Below, one piece after another: positions 52,807-61,979 of a stretch of DNA of 64,000 bases. The stretch is from Aestuariirhabdus litorea (GTDB lineage: Bacteria > Pseudomonadota > Gammaproteobacteria > Pseudomonadales > Aestuariirhabdaceae). Under the pieces are notes generated by a model that was given only the letters and a program-made list of their open reading frames with translations, made no database searches and was not told where the DNA came from. The position numbers were made by a program, and so were the translations under genes. The DNA lies in NCBI RefSeq assembly GCF_003864255.1, contig NZ_QWEZ01000002.1:930001-994000 (forward strand), given 5' to 3'. Positions within the stretch are counted from its first letter, which is position 1. Each line of letters starts with the position of its first letter.

Positions 52807-53884
52807 TCTTCAACGCCGTGCCCAGGAGTCGCGGCTCATGGCCTACTGCTCGCCGCTGCTGGCCCTGCTGTTGACCCTGGTCACCGGGGCGCTGCTGTTC
52901 TGGGTGCAGGGGCGGGAACCCCTGCAGGGGCTCTACACCTTTTTCGTGCTGCCGGTGTCGGATCTCTATGGCCTTTCGGAGCTGGGGGTCAAGGCGGCCC
53001 CCATTCTGCTTTGCGCCACCGGCCTGGCACTCTGCTACCGAGCCAATGTGTGGAACATCGGCGCCGAGGGCCAGCTGTTGATGGGGGCCCTGATCGGTAG
53101 CGCCCTGGCGCTGCAGTGGTTGGGTTCCGAGTCGGGCTGGGCCCTGCCCCTGGTGCTGGTGACCGGCTCGCTGGCGGGGATGGCCTGGGCGGCGATCCCG
53201 GCGGTGCTGAAGAACCACTTCAACACCAATGAGATCCTCACCACCATCATGCTCAACTACATCGCCCTGAACCTGTTGCTGTTCGCGGTGCACGGTCCTC
53301 TCAAGGACCCGGGGGGCTTCAACTTTCCCGAATCCGCTCTCTTTTCCGACAGCACCCTGTTACCGGTCCTGATGGAGGGCTACCGGTTGCACCTGGGGGC
53401 GCTGCTGGCGCTGTTGGCGGTGGTGGTGGCGTGGGTGATTCTGAGTCGGACCTTTGTGGGGTTCCAGATCCGGGTGCTGGGCCTCGACAGCAGTGCTGCC
53501 CACTACGCCGGCTTTCGCGAGAAGAAACTGGTGATGATGGTGCTGTTGTTCAGCGGTGCCATGGCGGGGCTCGCCGGGGTGTCTGAGGTGACCGGTCCCA
53601 TCGGCCAGCTGGTGCCTACGGTCTCTCCCGGCTACGGCTACTCGGCGATCATCGTCGCCTTCCTGGGGCGCCTGCATCCAGTGGGTATCTTCCTGGCCAG
53701 CCTGTTGATGGCGCTGGTCTATATGGGCAGTGAAATGGGGCAGATCGAAATGGGCTTGCCGCTGGCGTTGGGGGGGCTGTTCCAGGGCGTACTGCTGTTC
53801 TTCCTGTTGGCCTGTGACTTTTTAATCCTCTACCGTGTTCGCTGGGTGCGAGCCGGCAGGGATGCGGCGGCGAGCGAGGCCTGA
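52796..53884 (+). CDS. BMP-type ABC transporter permease 1
   Basis: A 362-residue permease with about ten hydrophobic segments. NIGAEGQLLMGALIGSALAL is the typical BPD_transp_2 motif, followed by NHFNTNEILTTIMLNYIALN and GYGYSAIIVAFLGRLHPVG. It corresponds to YufP of Bacillus. ATG 52796 lies inside the ATPase gene. Confidence 0.92.
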   Translation: MSLSLQRRAQESRLMAYCSPLLALLLTLVTGALLFWVQGREPLQGLYTFFVLPVSDLYGLSELGVKAAPILLCATGLALCYRANVWNIGAEGQLLMGALIGSALALQWLGSESGWALPLVLVTGSLAGMAWAAIPAVLKNHFNTNEILTTIMLNYIALNLLLFAVHGPLKDPGGFNFPESALFSDSTLLPVLMEGYRLHLGALLALLAVVVAWVILSRTFVGFQIRVLGLDSSAAHYAGFREKKLVMMVLLFSGAMAGLAGVSEVTGPIGQLVPTVSPGYGYSAIIVAFLGRLHPVGIFLASLLMALVYMGSEMGQIEMGLPLALGGLFQGVLLFFLLACDFLILYRVRWVRAGRDAAASEA

Positions 53885-53887
53885 TCG

Positions 53888-54814
53888 ATGGATATCGACC
53901 TGATTACCAATATTCTGTTTGCCATGGTCCGTACCGGCACCCCCCTGTTGCTGGTTGCCCTCGGCGAGCTGGTGTGTGAAAAGTCCGGTGTCCTCAACCT
54001 CGGCCAGGAGGGGATGATGCTGATGGGGGCGATGGCCGGCTTCGGGGTCGCCTTTACCACCGGCAACCTCTGGTTTGGTGTGGCGGCAGGCATCTTCGTC
54101 GGCATGCTGATGTCGCTGCTGTTTGGTTTCCTGGCCCTCAACCTGAATGCCAACCAGGTGGCCAGCGGGCTGGCGCTGACCATCTTTGGTGCCGGCCTGA
54201 GCGCCTTTATGGGCAGTGGCTTTGTGGGTAAGCCACTGTCGGGTATGGAAGCCTGGGTGATTCCGGTGCTGAGTGACCTGCCACTGATCGGCAAGGCGCT
54301 GTTTGCCCAGGACCCGCTGGTCTACCTCTCGTTTATCCTTTTTGGCGCAGTATTCCTGGTGATCTACCACAGTCGTCCGGGGCTGATCCTGAAAGCGGTG
54401 GGTGAGTCGCCCGAATCCGCCGTGGCGGTCGGCCTGTCGGTAATGCGGGTGCGCTATCTGGCGGTGTTGTTCGGCGGAGCCATGGCCGGCCTGGCGGGGG
54501 CCTATCTGTCTCTGGCCTATACTCCCCTGTGGTCCGATAACATGACCGCCGGGCGCGGCTGGATTGCCCTGGCGCTGGTGGTATTTGCCAGCTGGCGGGT
54601 CGGTCGGGTGCTGCTGGGGGCCTACCTGTTCGGTGCCGCCAGCATCATGCACCTGGTTATGCAGGGGCTGGGGGTGTCGGTCTCCTCCAACCTGCTCGCC
54701 ACTCTGCCCTATTTGGCAACCATTCTGGTTCTGGTACTGTTATCGAGCAATCAGGCACGGATCAAACTCTTTGCCCCCATGTCCCTGGGCAAACCGTTCC
54801 ACAAGACACAATAA
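53888..54814 (+). CDS. BMP-type ABC transporter permease 2
   Basis: A 308-residue permease with about eight to nine hydrophobic segments. GVLNLGQEGMMLMGAMAGF and NANQVASGLALTIFGAGLSAF are the family motifs, and it corresponds to YufQ. It lies three bases after permease 1. A hairpin (TAGCC-AA-GGCTA) at 54817-54836 separates it from the binding-protein gene. Confidence 0.92.
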   Translation: MDIDLITNILFAMVRTGTPLLLVALGELVCEKSGVLNLGQEGMMLMGAMAGFGVAFTTGNLWFGVAAGIFVGMLMSLLFGFLALNLNANQVASGLALTIFGAGLSAFMGSGFVGKPLSGMEAWVIPVLSDLPLIGKALFAQDPLVYLSFILFGAVFLVIYHSRPGLILKAVGESPESAVAVGLSVMRVRYLAVLFGGAMAGLAGAYLSLAYTPLWSDNMTAGRGWIALALVVFASWRVGRVLLGAYLFGAASIMHLVMQGLGVSVSSNLLATLPYLATILVLVLLSSNQARIKLFAPMSLGKPFHKTQ

Positions 54815-54880
54815 AGCCGCTAGCCAAGGCTAACGGACACAGCGAGAACTAAAGCAACGATCACTCTCAAGGAGATAGCG

Positions 54881-55969
54881 ATGACCAATCGATTTACCCC
54901 GGCGGCCCTGCTTCGTGCGACCGCCTCCCTGCTGCTGGCCGCTGCCCTGTCCGGCCCTGCGCTGGCCGCTGAAAAGCTTAAGGTGGGCTTTGTCTATGTG
55001 GGCCCGGTGGGCGATGCCGGCTGGACCTTCGAGCACGACGAGGGTCGCAAGGAGATGGAAGCGGCACTGGGTGGCCAGGTTGAAACCAGCTACGTGGAGA
55101 GTGTCAGCGAGGGAGCCGACTCCCAGCGGGTGATTCGCCAGCTGGCCCAGAGCCATGACCTGGTGTTTACCACCAGCTTCGGTTACATGAACCCGACCCT
55201 TAAGGTAGCCCAGAGCTTCCCCAAGGTGGCCTTTATGCACGCCACCGGTTACAAGCGCGCCAAGAACGTGGGTACCTACTCCGCACGTTTCTATGAGGGG
55301 CGTTACCTGACCGGCGTCATCGCCGGCCACATGACGAAGAGTAACGTCATCGGTTACGTTGCGGCCTTCCCCATCCCCGAGGTGGTCCAGGGCATCAACG
55401 CCTTCACCCTGGGGCTGCGCAGCGTCAACCCCAAGGCCGAAGTCAAGGTGGTGTGGGTGAACACCTGGTACGATCCGGCCAAGGAGCGTGAAGCTGCCGA
55501 AGCTTTGATCGCCCAGGGTGCCGATATCATCAACCAGCACACCGACTCTCCCGCGCCGGTTCAGGCGGCCGAGGAGAAGGGGGTTTACGCCTTCGGTTAC
55601 GACTCTGACATGACCGCTTTTGGCCCGCGCGCTCACCTGACCGGTAGCGTGGTGCATTGGGGTGGGTTTTACACCCAGACCGCCAAGGCAGTGCTCGATG
55701 GCAGCTGGAAGGCGGATGACACCTGGGGCGGTATCGCCGCCGACATGGTGAAGATGGCCCCCTATAACAGTGCCATCCCCAAGGCGGTAGTGGAGCAGGT
55801 GGAAGGGATCAAGGCGAGCATTGTTGATGGCAGCTTCCACCCTTTCCAGGGCCCCATCAAGGATCAGCAGGGCAAGGTCGTCGTGCCTGAGGGCACCACC
55901 ATGAGCGATGGTGAGATCCTATCCTTCAACTGGTATGTTGAAGGGGTCCAGGGCGAACTGCCCAAATAA
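54881..55969 (+). CDS. BMP family substrate-binding protein
   Basis: A 362-residue periplasmic binding protein of the BMP/PnrA family. The signal peptide ends in ALA-AEK; no lipobox Cys is present, unlike many BMP lipoproteins. LKVGFVYVGPVGDAGWTFEHDEG, VSEGADSQRVIRQLAQ and GVYAFGYDSDMTAFGP are typical; relatives bind purine nucleosides. SD AAGGAG precedes ATG. It is the last gene of the operon and ends in a bidirectional terminator. Confidence 0.93.
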   Translation: MTNRFTPAALLRATASLLLAAALSGPALAAEKLKVGFVYVGPVGDAGWTFEHDEGRKEMEAALGGQVETSYVESVSEGADSQRVIRQLAQSHDLVFTTSFGYMNPTLKVAQSFPKVAFMHATGYKRAKNVGTYSARFYEGRYLTGVIAGHMTKSNVIGYVAAFPIPEVVQGINAFTLGLRSVNPKAEVKVVWVNTWYDPAKEREAAEALIAQGADIINQHTDSPAPVQAAEEKGVYAFGYDSDMTAFGPRAHLTGSVVHWGGFYTQTAKAVLDGSWKADDTWGGIAADMVKMAPYNSAIPKAVVEQVEGIKASIVDGSFHPFQGPIKDQQGKVVVPEGTTMSDGEILSFNWYVEGVQGELPK

Positions 55970-55989
55970 GGGAGAAGGGAGGAAAGCAT

Positions 55990-56018
55990 AAAAAAACCGC
56001 GCCTGGCGCGGTTTTTTT
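55990..56018. terminator. Terminator after the BMP operon
   Basis: CCGCGC and GCGCGG form a stem with a three-base loop, flanked by A7 before and T7 after, so it can work in both directions. Confidence 0.93.
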
Positions 56019-56112
56019 ATGACGGCGTGCACAGGGTGGATGCGTTGCTGGAAACCCGCCGCCAGATCGCCTAGCTTTAGGGTCTGCCGATTGAGGCGTT
56101 AAGGAGCGGTTT

Positions 56113-56466
56113 ATGTCCCTGTATGAAAGGATGGGTGGTGCGCAGGCGGTTGATCGGGCGGTTGACCTGTTTTATCGCAAGGTGCTGGCGGATGAACGCA
56201 TCGCCCCCTTTTTCAGCCAGGTCAATATGCAGTCCCAGGCACGCCGCCAGAAAGCGTTTCTGACCATGGTTTTTGGAGGGCCGGTGGAATACAGCGGCAG
56301 GCAGATGCGAGAGGCGCACGCTCGCCTCAAGCTGGATGAGAGCCACTTTACGGCCGTCACCACCCACCTGCGCGCCACCCTCAGCGAGCTGGGAGTAGCT
56401 GAGGCCGATATTGCCGAGGTGGTTAAGATTGCCCAGAGCCACAAATCGGATGTGTTGAATCGTTAG
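56113..56466 (+). CDS. Group 1 truncated hemoglobin
   Basis: A 117-residue truncated hemoglobin (trHbN type). SLYERMGGAQAVDRAVDLFY opens it; Tyr21 is the B10 residue, His69 in REAHARL is the proximal haem ligand, and Gln46 in RRQKAFL sits at the E7 region. It probably binds O2 or NO, and may detoxify NO. AAGGAG gives the ATG. It stands alone before a LOG-family gene. Confidence 0.9.
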   Translation: MSLYERMGGAQAVDRAVDLFYRKVLADERIAPFFSQVNMQSQARRQKAFLTMVFGGPVEYSGRQMREAHARLKLDESHFTAVTTHLRATLSELGVAEADIAEVVKIAQSHKSDVLNR

Positions 56467-56499
56467 TCGCCCACCGCTGGGCGGGAGACCTTGCTTTTT

Positions 56500-57060
56500 A
56501 TGAGAGTGGCAGTGTTTTGTGGCTCCTCCGCGGGGCGGGATACCGCTTATGCCGAGTCGGCCCGGACCCTCGGGCGCGCTTTGGTGACGGCGGGCCATGA
56601 ACTGGTGTACGGCGGCGGCAATGTGGGTTTGATGGGGTTGGTGGCCGACGCGGTGATCGAGGCCGGCGGATACTCGGTGGGGGTCATGCCCAGGGCCCTG
56701 CGCGAGCGTGAGATCCAGCACCCCGGGTTGAGTGAGCTGCACATAGTGGCGGATATGCACGAACGCAAGGCCACCATGGCCCGGCTGGCCGATGGCTTCG
56801 TGGCGCTGCCCGGAGGGATAGGGACCCTTGAGGAGCTGTTTGAGGTCTGGACCTGGGCCCAGCTGGGGTACCACCTAAAGCCCTGTGCGCTGCTGAATGC
56901 GGGGGCGTACTACGATGGGTTGCTGGGCTTCCTCTCCCACATGGTGGAGGAGGGCTTTATGGGCCCGGCCTACCGCGAGATGCTGATCGTCGAGCGCGAA
57001 CCCGCAGCGCTTTTGGAGGCGATCGCCACCTACTCACCACCACCGGGAAAGTGGGGCTAG
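56500..57060 (+). CDS. LOG family protein (TIGR00730 type)
   Basis: A 186-residue Rossmann-like protein. PGGIGTLEELFEVW carries the PGGxGTxxE motif, and CGSSAGRD and YGGGNVGLMG are also typical. Relatives are nucleotide phosphoribohydrolases that release the base, such as cytokinin LOG enzymes or PpnN-like. ATG 56500 is preferred; TTG at 56491 sits too close to GGGAG. Confidence 0.88.
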   Translation: MRVAVFCGSSAGRDTAYAESARTLGRALVTAGHELVYGGGNVGLMGLVADAVIEAGGYSVGVMPRALREREIQHPGLSELHIVADMHERKATMARLADGFVALPGGIGTLEELFEVWTWAQLGYHLKPCALLNAGAYYDGLLGFLSHMVEEGFMGPAYREMLIVEREPAALLEAIATYSPPPGKWG

Positions 57061-57188
57061 CCTGCATCACTCCGGCTTATTGACTACCATTCAGGCGGAC
57101 GCTGGGGACCGGGATTGCTGGCCCAGGGCGACATCGCCTGAGTACTATGGGTCCCTGTTTCTCCCCCCGAACCTAATAAGGAGTTCCC

Positions 57189-58178
57189 ATGTTGAAAGCC
57201 CAATACAATGCACGTGGACCGGTTCCAGAAGCCTCCATTGAGGCGGTCAGCTTCGAGAAGCCGGTCCTGGATAGCGGCCAGGTACTGATTGAGGTGCTGG
57301 CCGCACCAATCAACCCCTCCGATGTACTGACCCTGACGGGCGAGTACGGCATGTTGCCGCCGCTGCCAGCGGTGGGAGGCAATGAAGGGGTGGGGCGAGT
57401 GGTAGAACAAGGCGCCGGGGTGGATGCACCCGCCGTGGGGCAGACGGTGTTGCTGCCGGTCGGCTGCGGTACTTGGGCCTCCCACGTGGTGGCGAGCGCC
57501 GGGGAGCTGGTTCCGCTGCCCAATGATGCCGATCCCCAGCAGCTGGCGATGATGACCGTGAATCCCCCCACCGCCTCCCTGCTGTTGAGTGAGTTTGTCG
57601 ACCTGGCTGCCGGCGACTGGGTGATCCAGAATGCCGCCAACTCCGGAGTGGGTGGCTACCTGATCCAGCTGGCACGTCTGCGCGGCTACAAGACAGTGAA
57701 TGTGGTAAGGAGGGAGTCAGCGGTCGCGGCGGTTGAGGCCGAGGGGGCCGATGTGGTGCTGGTGGATGGCGATGACCTGCGCCAGCGGGTACTGGAGGCG
57801 ACCGGTGGCGAGATGCCGCGCCTGGCGATCGATGCCGTAGGGGGCGCGGCCACCGACCGCATCGCTGCCTGCCTGGGCGAGGGGGGCATCCTGGTCAACT
57901 ATGGCGCCATGAGCCGAGAGCCCTGCCAGATAGCTCCGTTGAACCTGGTGTTTAAGGATATACAGGTTAAGGGATTCTGGCTGGCGCGCTGGTTTCAGCA
58001 GGCCTCGGCCGAGCAGAAAATGAAGGTGTTCGGTGAGGTGGCCGGCTTGATTGCGGCCGGAAAGCTGCATGCGCGGGTAGCGGCCAGCTTCAGTCTCGAA
58101 CAGATCAAAGAGGCGGTGGCTGCGGCGGCTGCCGGTGAGCGAGAGGGTAAAGTGATGGTGGTCCCCAATCGCTCCTGA
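57189..58178 (+). CDS. MDR-superfamily oxidoreductase (zinc-independent)
   Basis: A 329-residue medium-chain dehydrogenase/reductase. INPSDVLTLTGEYG and GNEGVGRVVEQGAGV are in the catalytic domain, NAANSGVGGYLIQLARLRGYK is the NADP-binding fold. It resembles quinone reductases and 2-enoyl-thioester reductases. Zinc-ligand cysteines are absent. AAGGAG precedes the ATG. Substrate unknown. Confidence 0.88.
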   Translation: MLKAQYNARGPVPEASIEAVSFEKPVLDSGQVLIEVLAAPINPSDVLTLTGEYGMLPPLPAVGGNEGVGRVVEQGAGVDAPAVGQTVLLPVGCGTWASHVVASAGELVPLPNDADPQQLAMMTVNPPTASLLLSEFVDLAAGDWVIQNAANSGVGGYLIQLARLRGYKTVNVVRRESAVAAVEAEGADVVLVDGDDLRQRVLEATGGEMPRLAIDAVGGAATDRIAACLGEGGILVNYGAMSREPCQIAPLNLVFKDIQVKGFWLARWFQQASAEQKMKVFGEVAGLIAAGKLHARVAASFSLEQIKEAVAAAAAGEREGKVMVVPNRS

Positions 58179-58289
58179 CCGGCGCGACCTTTGCGAGCAG
58201 GGGTGGAGGCCGGAGGTCACCGCTCCCATGGGCGAACGCCCCCCGACAGGCTAGAATCAGTCTTCGCGCTTTTTCAGGGAGCAGAGCCG

Positions 58290-59207
58290 ATGCTGGTGAA
58301 CCGTTTAATTGAGACGCTGGGGCATGAGGAGATCAAGGCCCTGGCCCTCAGCCTTCAGGGGTTGGTGGGGCACCACCTGCAGTGGCTGAATCGCATTCAC
58401 CAGGTTTTTATCTGCCAGCAACCGATCGATTATCCATTGGCCCGAGACTATCGAGGTTGCTCCTTCGGCCAGTGGTATTACGGGGTTTCCCAGCGCGAGC
58501 TCAAGCAGGCTCCCGAATTTATTCGCATTGGCCGGCTTCACCAGCAGCTGCACGAGCTGGCGACCGAGATGCTGCTGCAGTATGAGCAGCAGGGGGTGGT
58601 TAATGAAGCACTCTACGGGGAGTTCACCACCATCGAGCAGCGCTTTGTGGCAGAGGTGGAGGCACTGGCCTTCGCCATCGATGACACCACGCGCCAGTTC
58701 GACAGCTTGACCCACCTGCCTACCCGCAGCCTGATGGGTGTCGTGCTGGAAAAAGAGCTTTCACGGGTCAACCGCAGGCGAGGCTCCTGTTCCCTGGTGA
58801 TGGGGGACATCGACCACTTCAAGGAGGTCAATGACCGCTATGGCCACCCGATGGGTGATCGGGTGCTGGAGGCGGTGGCGAGCTACTTCGAGGAGGCCCT
58901 CAGGCGCTACGATGTGGTGTCACGCTATGGAGGGGAGGAGTTTCTCTTCTCGATGCCGGAGACGGACCTGGGCGCGGCTTGCGAGATTGCCGAGCGCTTG
59001 CGCGAGGGGCTGGAGGCCACCCCGATCCCCATGCAGGAGGGGGCAGAGGTGTGGGTGACCGCTTCGTTCGGGGTGGCCGAGATGGAGCCCGGCAAGCCTC
59101 TGGTAGAGGCCATTAGTCGTGCCGACGAGGCGCTCTACAGGGCCAAAAAAAGCGGCCGCAACCGGGTTTGCGGTTGGTCACAAGAGAACCGGGCCGGAGG
59201 TGTTTGA
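58290..59207 (+). CDS. Diguanylate cyclase with zinc-binding CZB domain (DgcZ-like)
   Basis: A 305-residue protein that makes c-di-GMP. The N-terminal CZB domain (residues ~15-130) has the zinc ligands in order: His29, Cys57 (GCSFGQWYYG), His84 and His88. The GGDEF domain starts near residue 137, with the active site GGEEF at 214-218 and the inhibitory RxxD at 205-208. In E. coli DgcZ the same layout is inhibited by zinc. ATG 58290 follows GGGAGCAGAG. Four bases later the ICMT-like gene begins. Confidence 0.92.
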   Translation: MLVNRLIETLGHEEIKALALSLQGLVGHHLQWLNRIHQVFICQQPIDYPLARDYRGCSFGQWYYGVSQRELKQAPEFIRIGRLHQQLHELATEMLLQYEQQGVVNEALYGEFTTIEQRFVAEVEALAFAIDDTTRQFDSLTHLPTRSLMGVVLEKELSRVNRRRGSCSLVMGDIDHFKEVNDRYGHPMGDRVLEAVASYFEEALRRYDVVSRYGGEEFLFSMPETDLGAACEIAERLREGLEATPIPMQEGAEVWVTASFGVAEMEPGKPLVEAISRADEALYRAKKSGRNRVCGWSQENRAGGV

Positions 59208-59211
59208 GATC

Positions 59212-59673
59212 ATGCATTGGCTGGAGATGAAGATTCCCCCACCCCTTTATCTGCTGATGTTTGGTGGCGCCATGTGGTGGCTGGCGGACACGGGTATTGG
59301 GTGGCAGTGGCACGATCCGCTGCTTTTGGTTCTGGGCTGGGGGGTGATCGCGGTCGGGGTGTCACTCGACCTTGGCGGGCTATGGCGATTTGTTCGCGCC
59401 CGCACTACCGTTAACCCCTACCGACCCGAGCACAGTTCGGTGCTGGTGGTGGAGGGCGTCTACCGCTATACCCGTAACCCCATGTACCTGGGTATGTTGC
59501 TGGTGCTGGTGGGCTGGGGCTGTGTGCTGGGGTCGGCGCTGGCGTTGCTGCTTCCGCCGCTGTTTGCCCTGTGCCTGACGCGGGTGCAGATCCTGCCTGA
59601 AGAGCGGGTGCTGGAGAAAACCTTTGGGGCGTCGTATCAGGCGTACCGGCAGCGGGTGCGGCGCTGGTTGTAG
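59212..59673 (+). CDS. Isoprenylcysteine methyltransferase-like membrane protein
   Basis: A 153-residue membrane protein with about four hydrophobic segments, of the ICMT/PEMT-like family. VNPYRPEHSSVLVVEGVYRYTRNPMYLGM is the SAM-binding signature, and PEERVLEKTFGASYQAYRQRV the C-terminal one. Acceptor substrate in bacteria is unknown. It is translated four bases after the diguanylate cyclase gene. Confidence 0.87.
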   Translation: MHWLEMKIPPPLYLLMFGGAMWWLADTGIGWQWHDPLLLVLGWGVIAVGVSLDLGGLWRFVRARTTVNPYRPEHSSVLVVEGVYRYTRNPMYLGMLLVLVGWGCVLGSALALLLPPLFALCLTRVQILPEERVLEKTFGASYQAYRQRVRRWL

Positions 59674-59677
59674 CCGC

Positions 59678-60601
59678 TCAGGGGGTCTTGTGGGCAACCT
59701 GCTGCTGGCCGATCAACTGGCCCGCGCTGACCAGGCTGATGCCCTCGGCTTCCAGCTCTGGAAGTCGTTGCTCCAGCAGGTCAAGGGTCTCTGGGTAGGG
59801 GTGGCCGATCAGTACCGCAGTGCCTGTCTGGCGCGCGATGCGCAAGCCTCGCTCGAAGGCGTCGGCGATCGCTAGCGGATCGCGTTCGTGGTCGAGAAAT
59901 ACCTGTCGGCTCAGATGCGGTACGCCGACCGCCTCGGCGGTACGGGCACCCACCGTATTCGAGCTGGTGCGACTATCGACAAAAAACAGCCCCCGCTCCT
60001 GAAGAACCCCCATGGTCCAGTGCATCTGCTGGGCCTGCTCGGTCATCAGGCTGCCCATATGGTTGTTGACCCCGCGCACAAAGGGGACGCTATCGAGTGA
60101 CTCGGCCAGTTGCTCCGTAAATCCGCTCCGGTCCATGCCCAGGGTGAGGGCACCAGGCCCCAACGCAAGTTGCTGGTGGTTCTCCATGGGGGCGTGCAGC
60201 ATGATCTCCTTGCCCTGCGCATGCCCCAGGGTGGCCAGGTGGGTGGCGTGGGGGGTATAGGGTAGGATCGCGAGATTGAGGGGGCCCGGGAGGCCGGCGC
60301 TGCGCTCCCCCTGCTGAAGGTTGTTGCCGATGTCGTCGATGATGATCACCAGCCGCGGGGCCAGGGGGCGCGTCATGGGTGAGGAGGAGGCCTCAGCCGG
60401 TGTCGGCGGCGTTGCCACGGGGGCTTCAATGGCAGGGGGCGGGTTGAGCGCCAGCCATCGCAGAAGCTGCTCGTGGCGGTCACGGGCGGGCATGGGCAGA
60501 GGGGCGCGCAGGTCACTGCCCGCAAAGGCGGGTGAGCTGCTGGTGCCCCCCAGCATCAAGGGGAGAGCCAGCAGGCACAGGGCGGCCAGCACTCCCCTCA
60601 T
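59678..60601 (-). CDS. yibQ: Divergent polysaccharide deacetylase (YibQ) family protein
   Basis: A 307-residue secreted protein; the signal peptide ends in AFA. After a Pro-rich linker (~residues 28-80) the deacetylase-like domain begins with RLVIIIDDIGNN. LHAPMEN and NNHMGSLMTE follow the family pattern; metal ligands are partly kept. It is the usual third partner after envC and ctpA. ATG overlaps the ctpA stop in ATGA. Confidence 0.88.
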   Translation of the reverse strand: MRGVLAALCLLALPLMLGGTSSSPAFAGSDLRAPLPMPARDRHEQLLRWLALNPPPAIEAPVATPPTPAEASSSPMTRPLAPRLVIIIDDIGNNLQQGERSAGLPGPLNLAILPYTPHATHLATLGHAQGKEIMLHAPMENHQQLALGPGALTLGMDRSGFTEQLAESLDSVPFVRGVNNHMGSLMTEQAQQMHWTMGVLQERGLFFVDSRTSSNTVGARTAEAVGVPHLSRQVFLDHERDPLAIADAFERGLRIARQTGTAVLIGHPYPETLDLLEQRLPELEAEGISLVSAGQLIGQQQVAHKTP

Positions 60602-61935
60602 TGGCTGTCGGGCGCCTCAGTCGTGGAGGTGGCAGGCGCCTGCTGCGGGTAACGGCTGATGTGCAGCCCCTTCAGAAGGCTGAGGGCCTGGTACAGCTGG
60701 TAGTCCTCCTGGGCGAGGTGGCTGCGCGCCTCCTTGAGTTCGCTGCTGGGCTTGTCGGCCCCGCCGTTGCCATTACCCAGGTGGCCCTGCAGGTCCGCCT
60801 CCTTGACCCCTGTGGATCGCTCGGCGGGGGTGAGTGTGGCCCGCTCTACTTCGATATCGGGCACGATACCCTGGGCCTGTATGGAGCGCCCGTTGGGGGT
60901 GTAGTAGAGGGCGGTGGTGAGCTTGAGGGCGCGCTGGTTGGCCAGCGGCAGCACCGTCTGAACCGAGCCCTTGCCGAAGCTGTCGGTGCCCATAATGATG
61001 GCGCGGTGGTGATCCTGTAACGCCCCGGCAACGATCTCCGATGCGGAGGCGGAGCCTCCGTTGATCAACACCACCAGTGGGGTATCGGGGGCGATGCTAC
61101 GGTCGCTGGCGTTGAAGCGCAGCTCCGAGTTGGGGATGCGGCCTTCGGTGTAGACGATCAGCCCCTTCTCGAGGAACAGGTCCGACACATCCACTGCCGC
61201 CTGCAGTACCCCTCCGGGATTGTTGCGCAGGTCGATGACCAGTCCATTGAGGGGATGCTGCTGACGCAGCTTTTCAATGGAGCGGGTCACCTCCTCGCCA
61301 CTGTTGACCTGAAACTGGGTAATGCGCAGATAACCGTAGCCGGGCTCCAGCTCACGGCTTTTGACGCTGGTCACGCGGATCACCGCACGCTTCAGGGTGA
61401 GATCGAAGGGAGCGTCGCTACCGCTGCGCATGATGGTCAGCTCGATCGCCGTGCCCGGTTTGCCTCGCATCAGCTCGACCGCCTCCTGCAGGCTCATCCC
61501 CTTGACCGGTTTCTTGTCCAGCTTAATGATCAGGTCGCCGGCTTCAATACCCGCTTCGGCGGCGGGGGTGTCATCAATGGGGGCCACCACCTTGATAAAG
61601 CCATTCTCCATACCGACCTCGATACCTAGGCCGCCAAACTCTCCGGAGGTGTTGACCTGCAGGTCGTTGAAGGCTTCCGGGTCGAGGTAGGCAGAGTGGG
61701 GGTCGAGCCCGGCCAGCATCCCTTTTATCGCGCTCTCCAGCAGCTCCTGATCCGTCACCTCTTCCACATAGGCGCTGCGAATGCGTTCAAAGATCTCGGT
61801 AAAGGTACGCAGGTCGTCCAGCGGCAGATGAGCCGGGGTACCCTCTTCGGCATGCAGTGGTGCACTCAGGCTCAGGGTAATCGCCAGCGCCGCGCCGGTG
61901 GTCAGGGTGCCGATATGGCGAAAGAGGGGGCCCAT
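60598..61935 (-). CDS. ctpA: Carboxy-terminal processing protease (S41 family, PDZ)
   Basis: A 445-residue periplasmic protease. Signal peptide ends in LHA. A PDZ domain spans residues ~85-165 (GEFGGLGIEVGMENG, VAPIDDTPAAEAGI), and the S41 core has the Ser in GGSASASEIVAGA and the Lys in FGKGSVQ. It trims periplasmic and murein-linked proteins. AAGGAG six bases before ATG 61935 fixes the start. An upstream in-frame stretch overlaps envC and is not coding. Confidence 0.92.
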   Translation of the reverse strand: MGPLFRHIGTLTTGAALAITLSLSAPLHAEEGTPAHLPLDDLRTFTEIFERIRSAYVEEVTDQELLESAIKGMLAGLDPHSAYLDPEAFNDLQVNTSGEFGGLGIEVGMENGFIKVVAPIDDTPAAEAGIEAGDLIIKLDKKPVKGMSLQEAVELMRGKPGTAIELTIMRSGSDAPFDLTLKRAVIRVTSVKSRELEPGYGYLRITQFQVNSGEEVTRSIEKLRQQHPLNGLVIDLRNNPGGVLQAAVDVSDLFLEKGLIVYTEGRIPNSELRFNASDRSIAPDTPLVVLINGGSASASEIVAGALQDHHRAIIMGTDSFGKGSVQTVLPLANQRALKLTTALYYTPNGRSIQAQGIVPDIEVERATLTPAERSTGVKEADLQGHLGNGNGGADKPSSELKEARSHLAQEDYQLYQALSLLKGLHISRYPQQAPATSTTEAPDSQ

Positions 61936-61979
61936 GCATTGCTCCTTGGGTGATGGGTGGGGTACAGATTCTTTATAAC

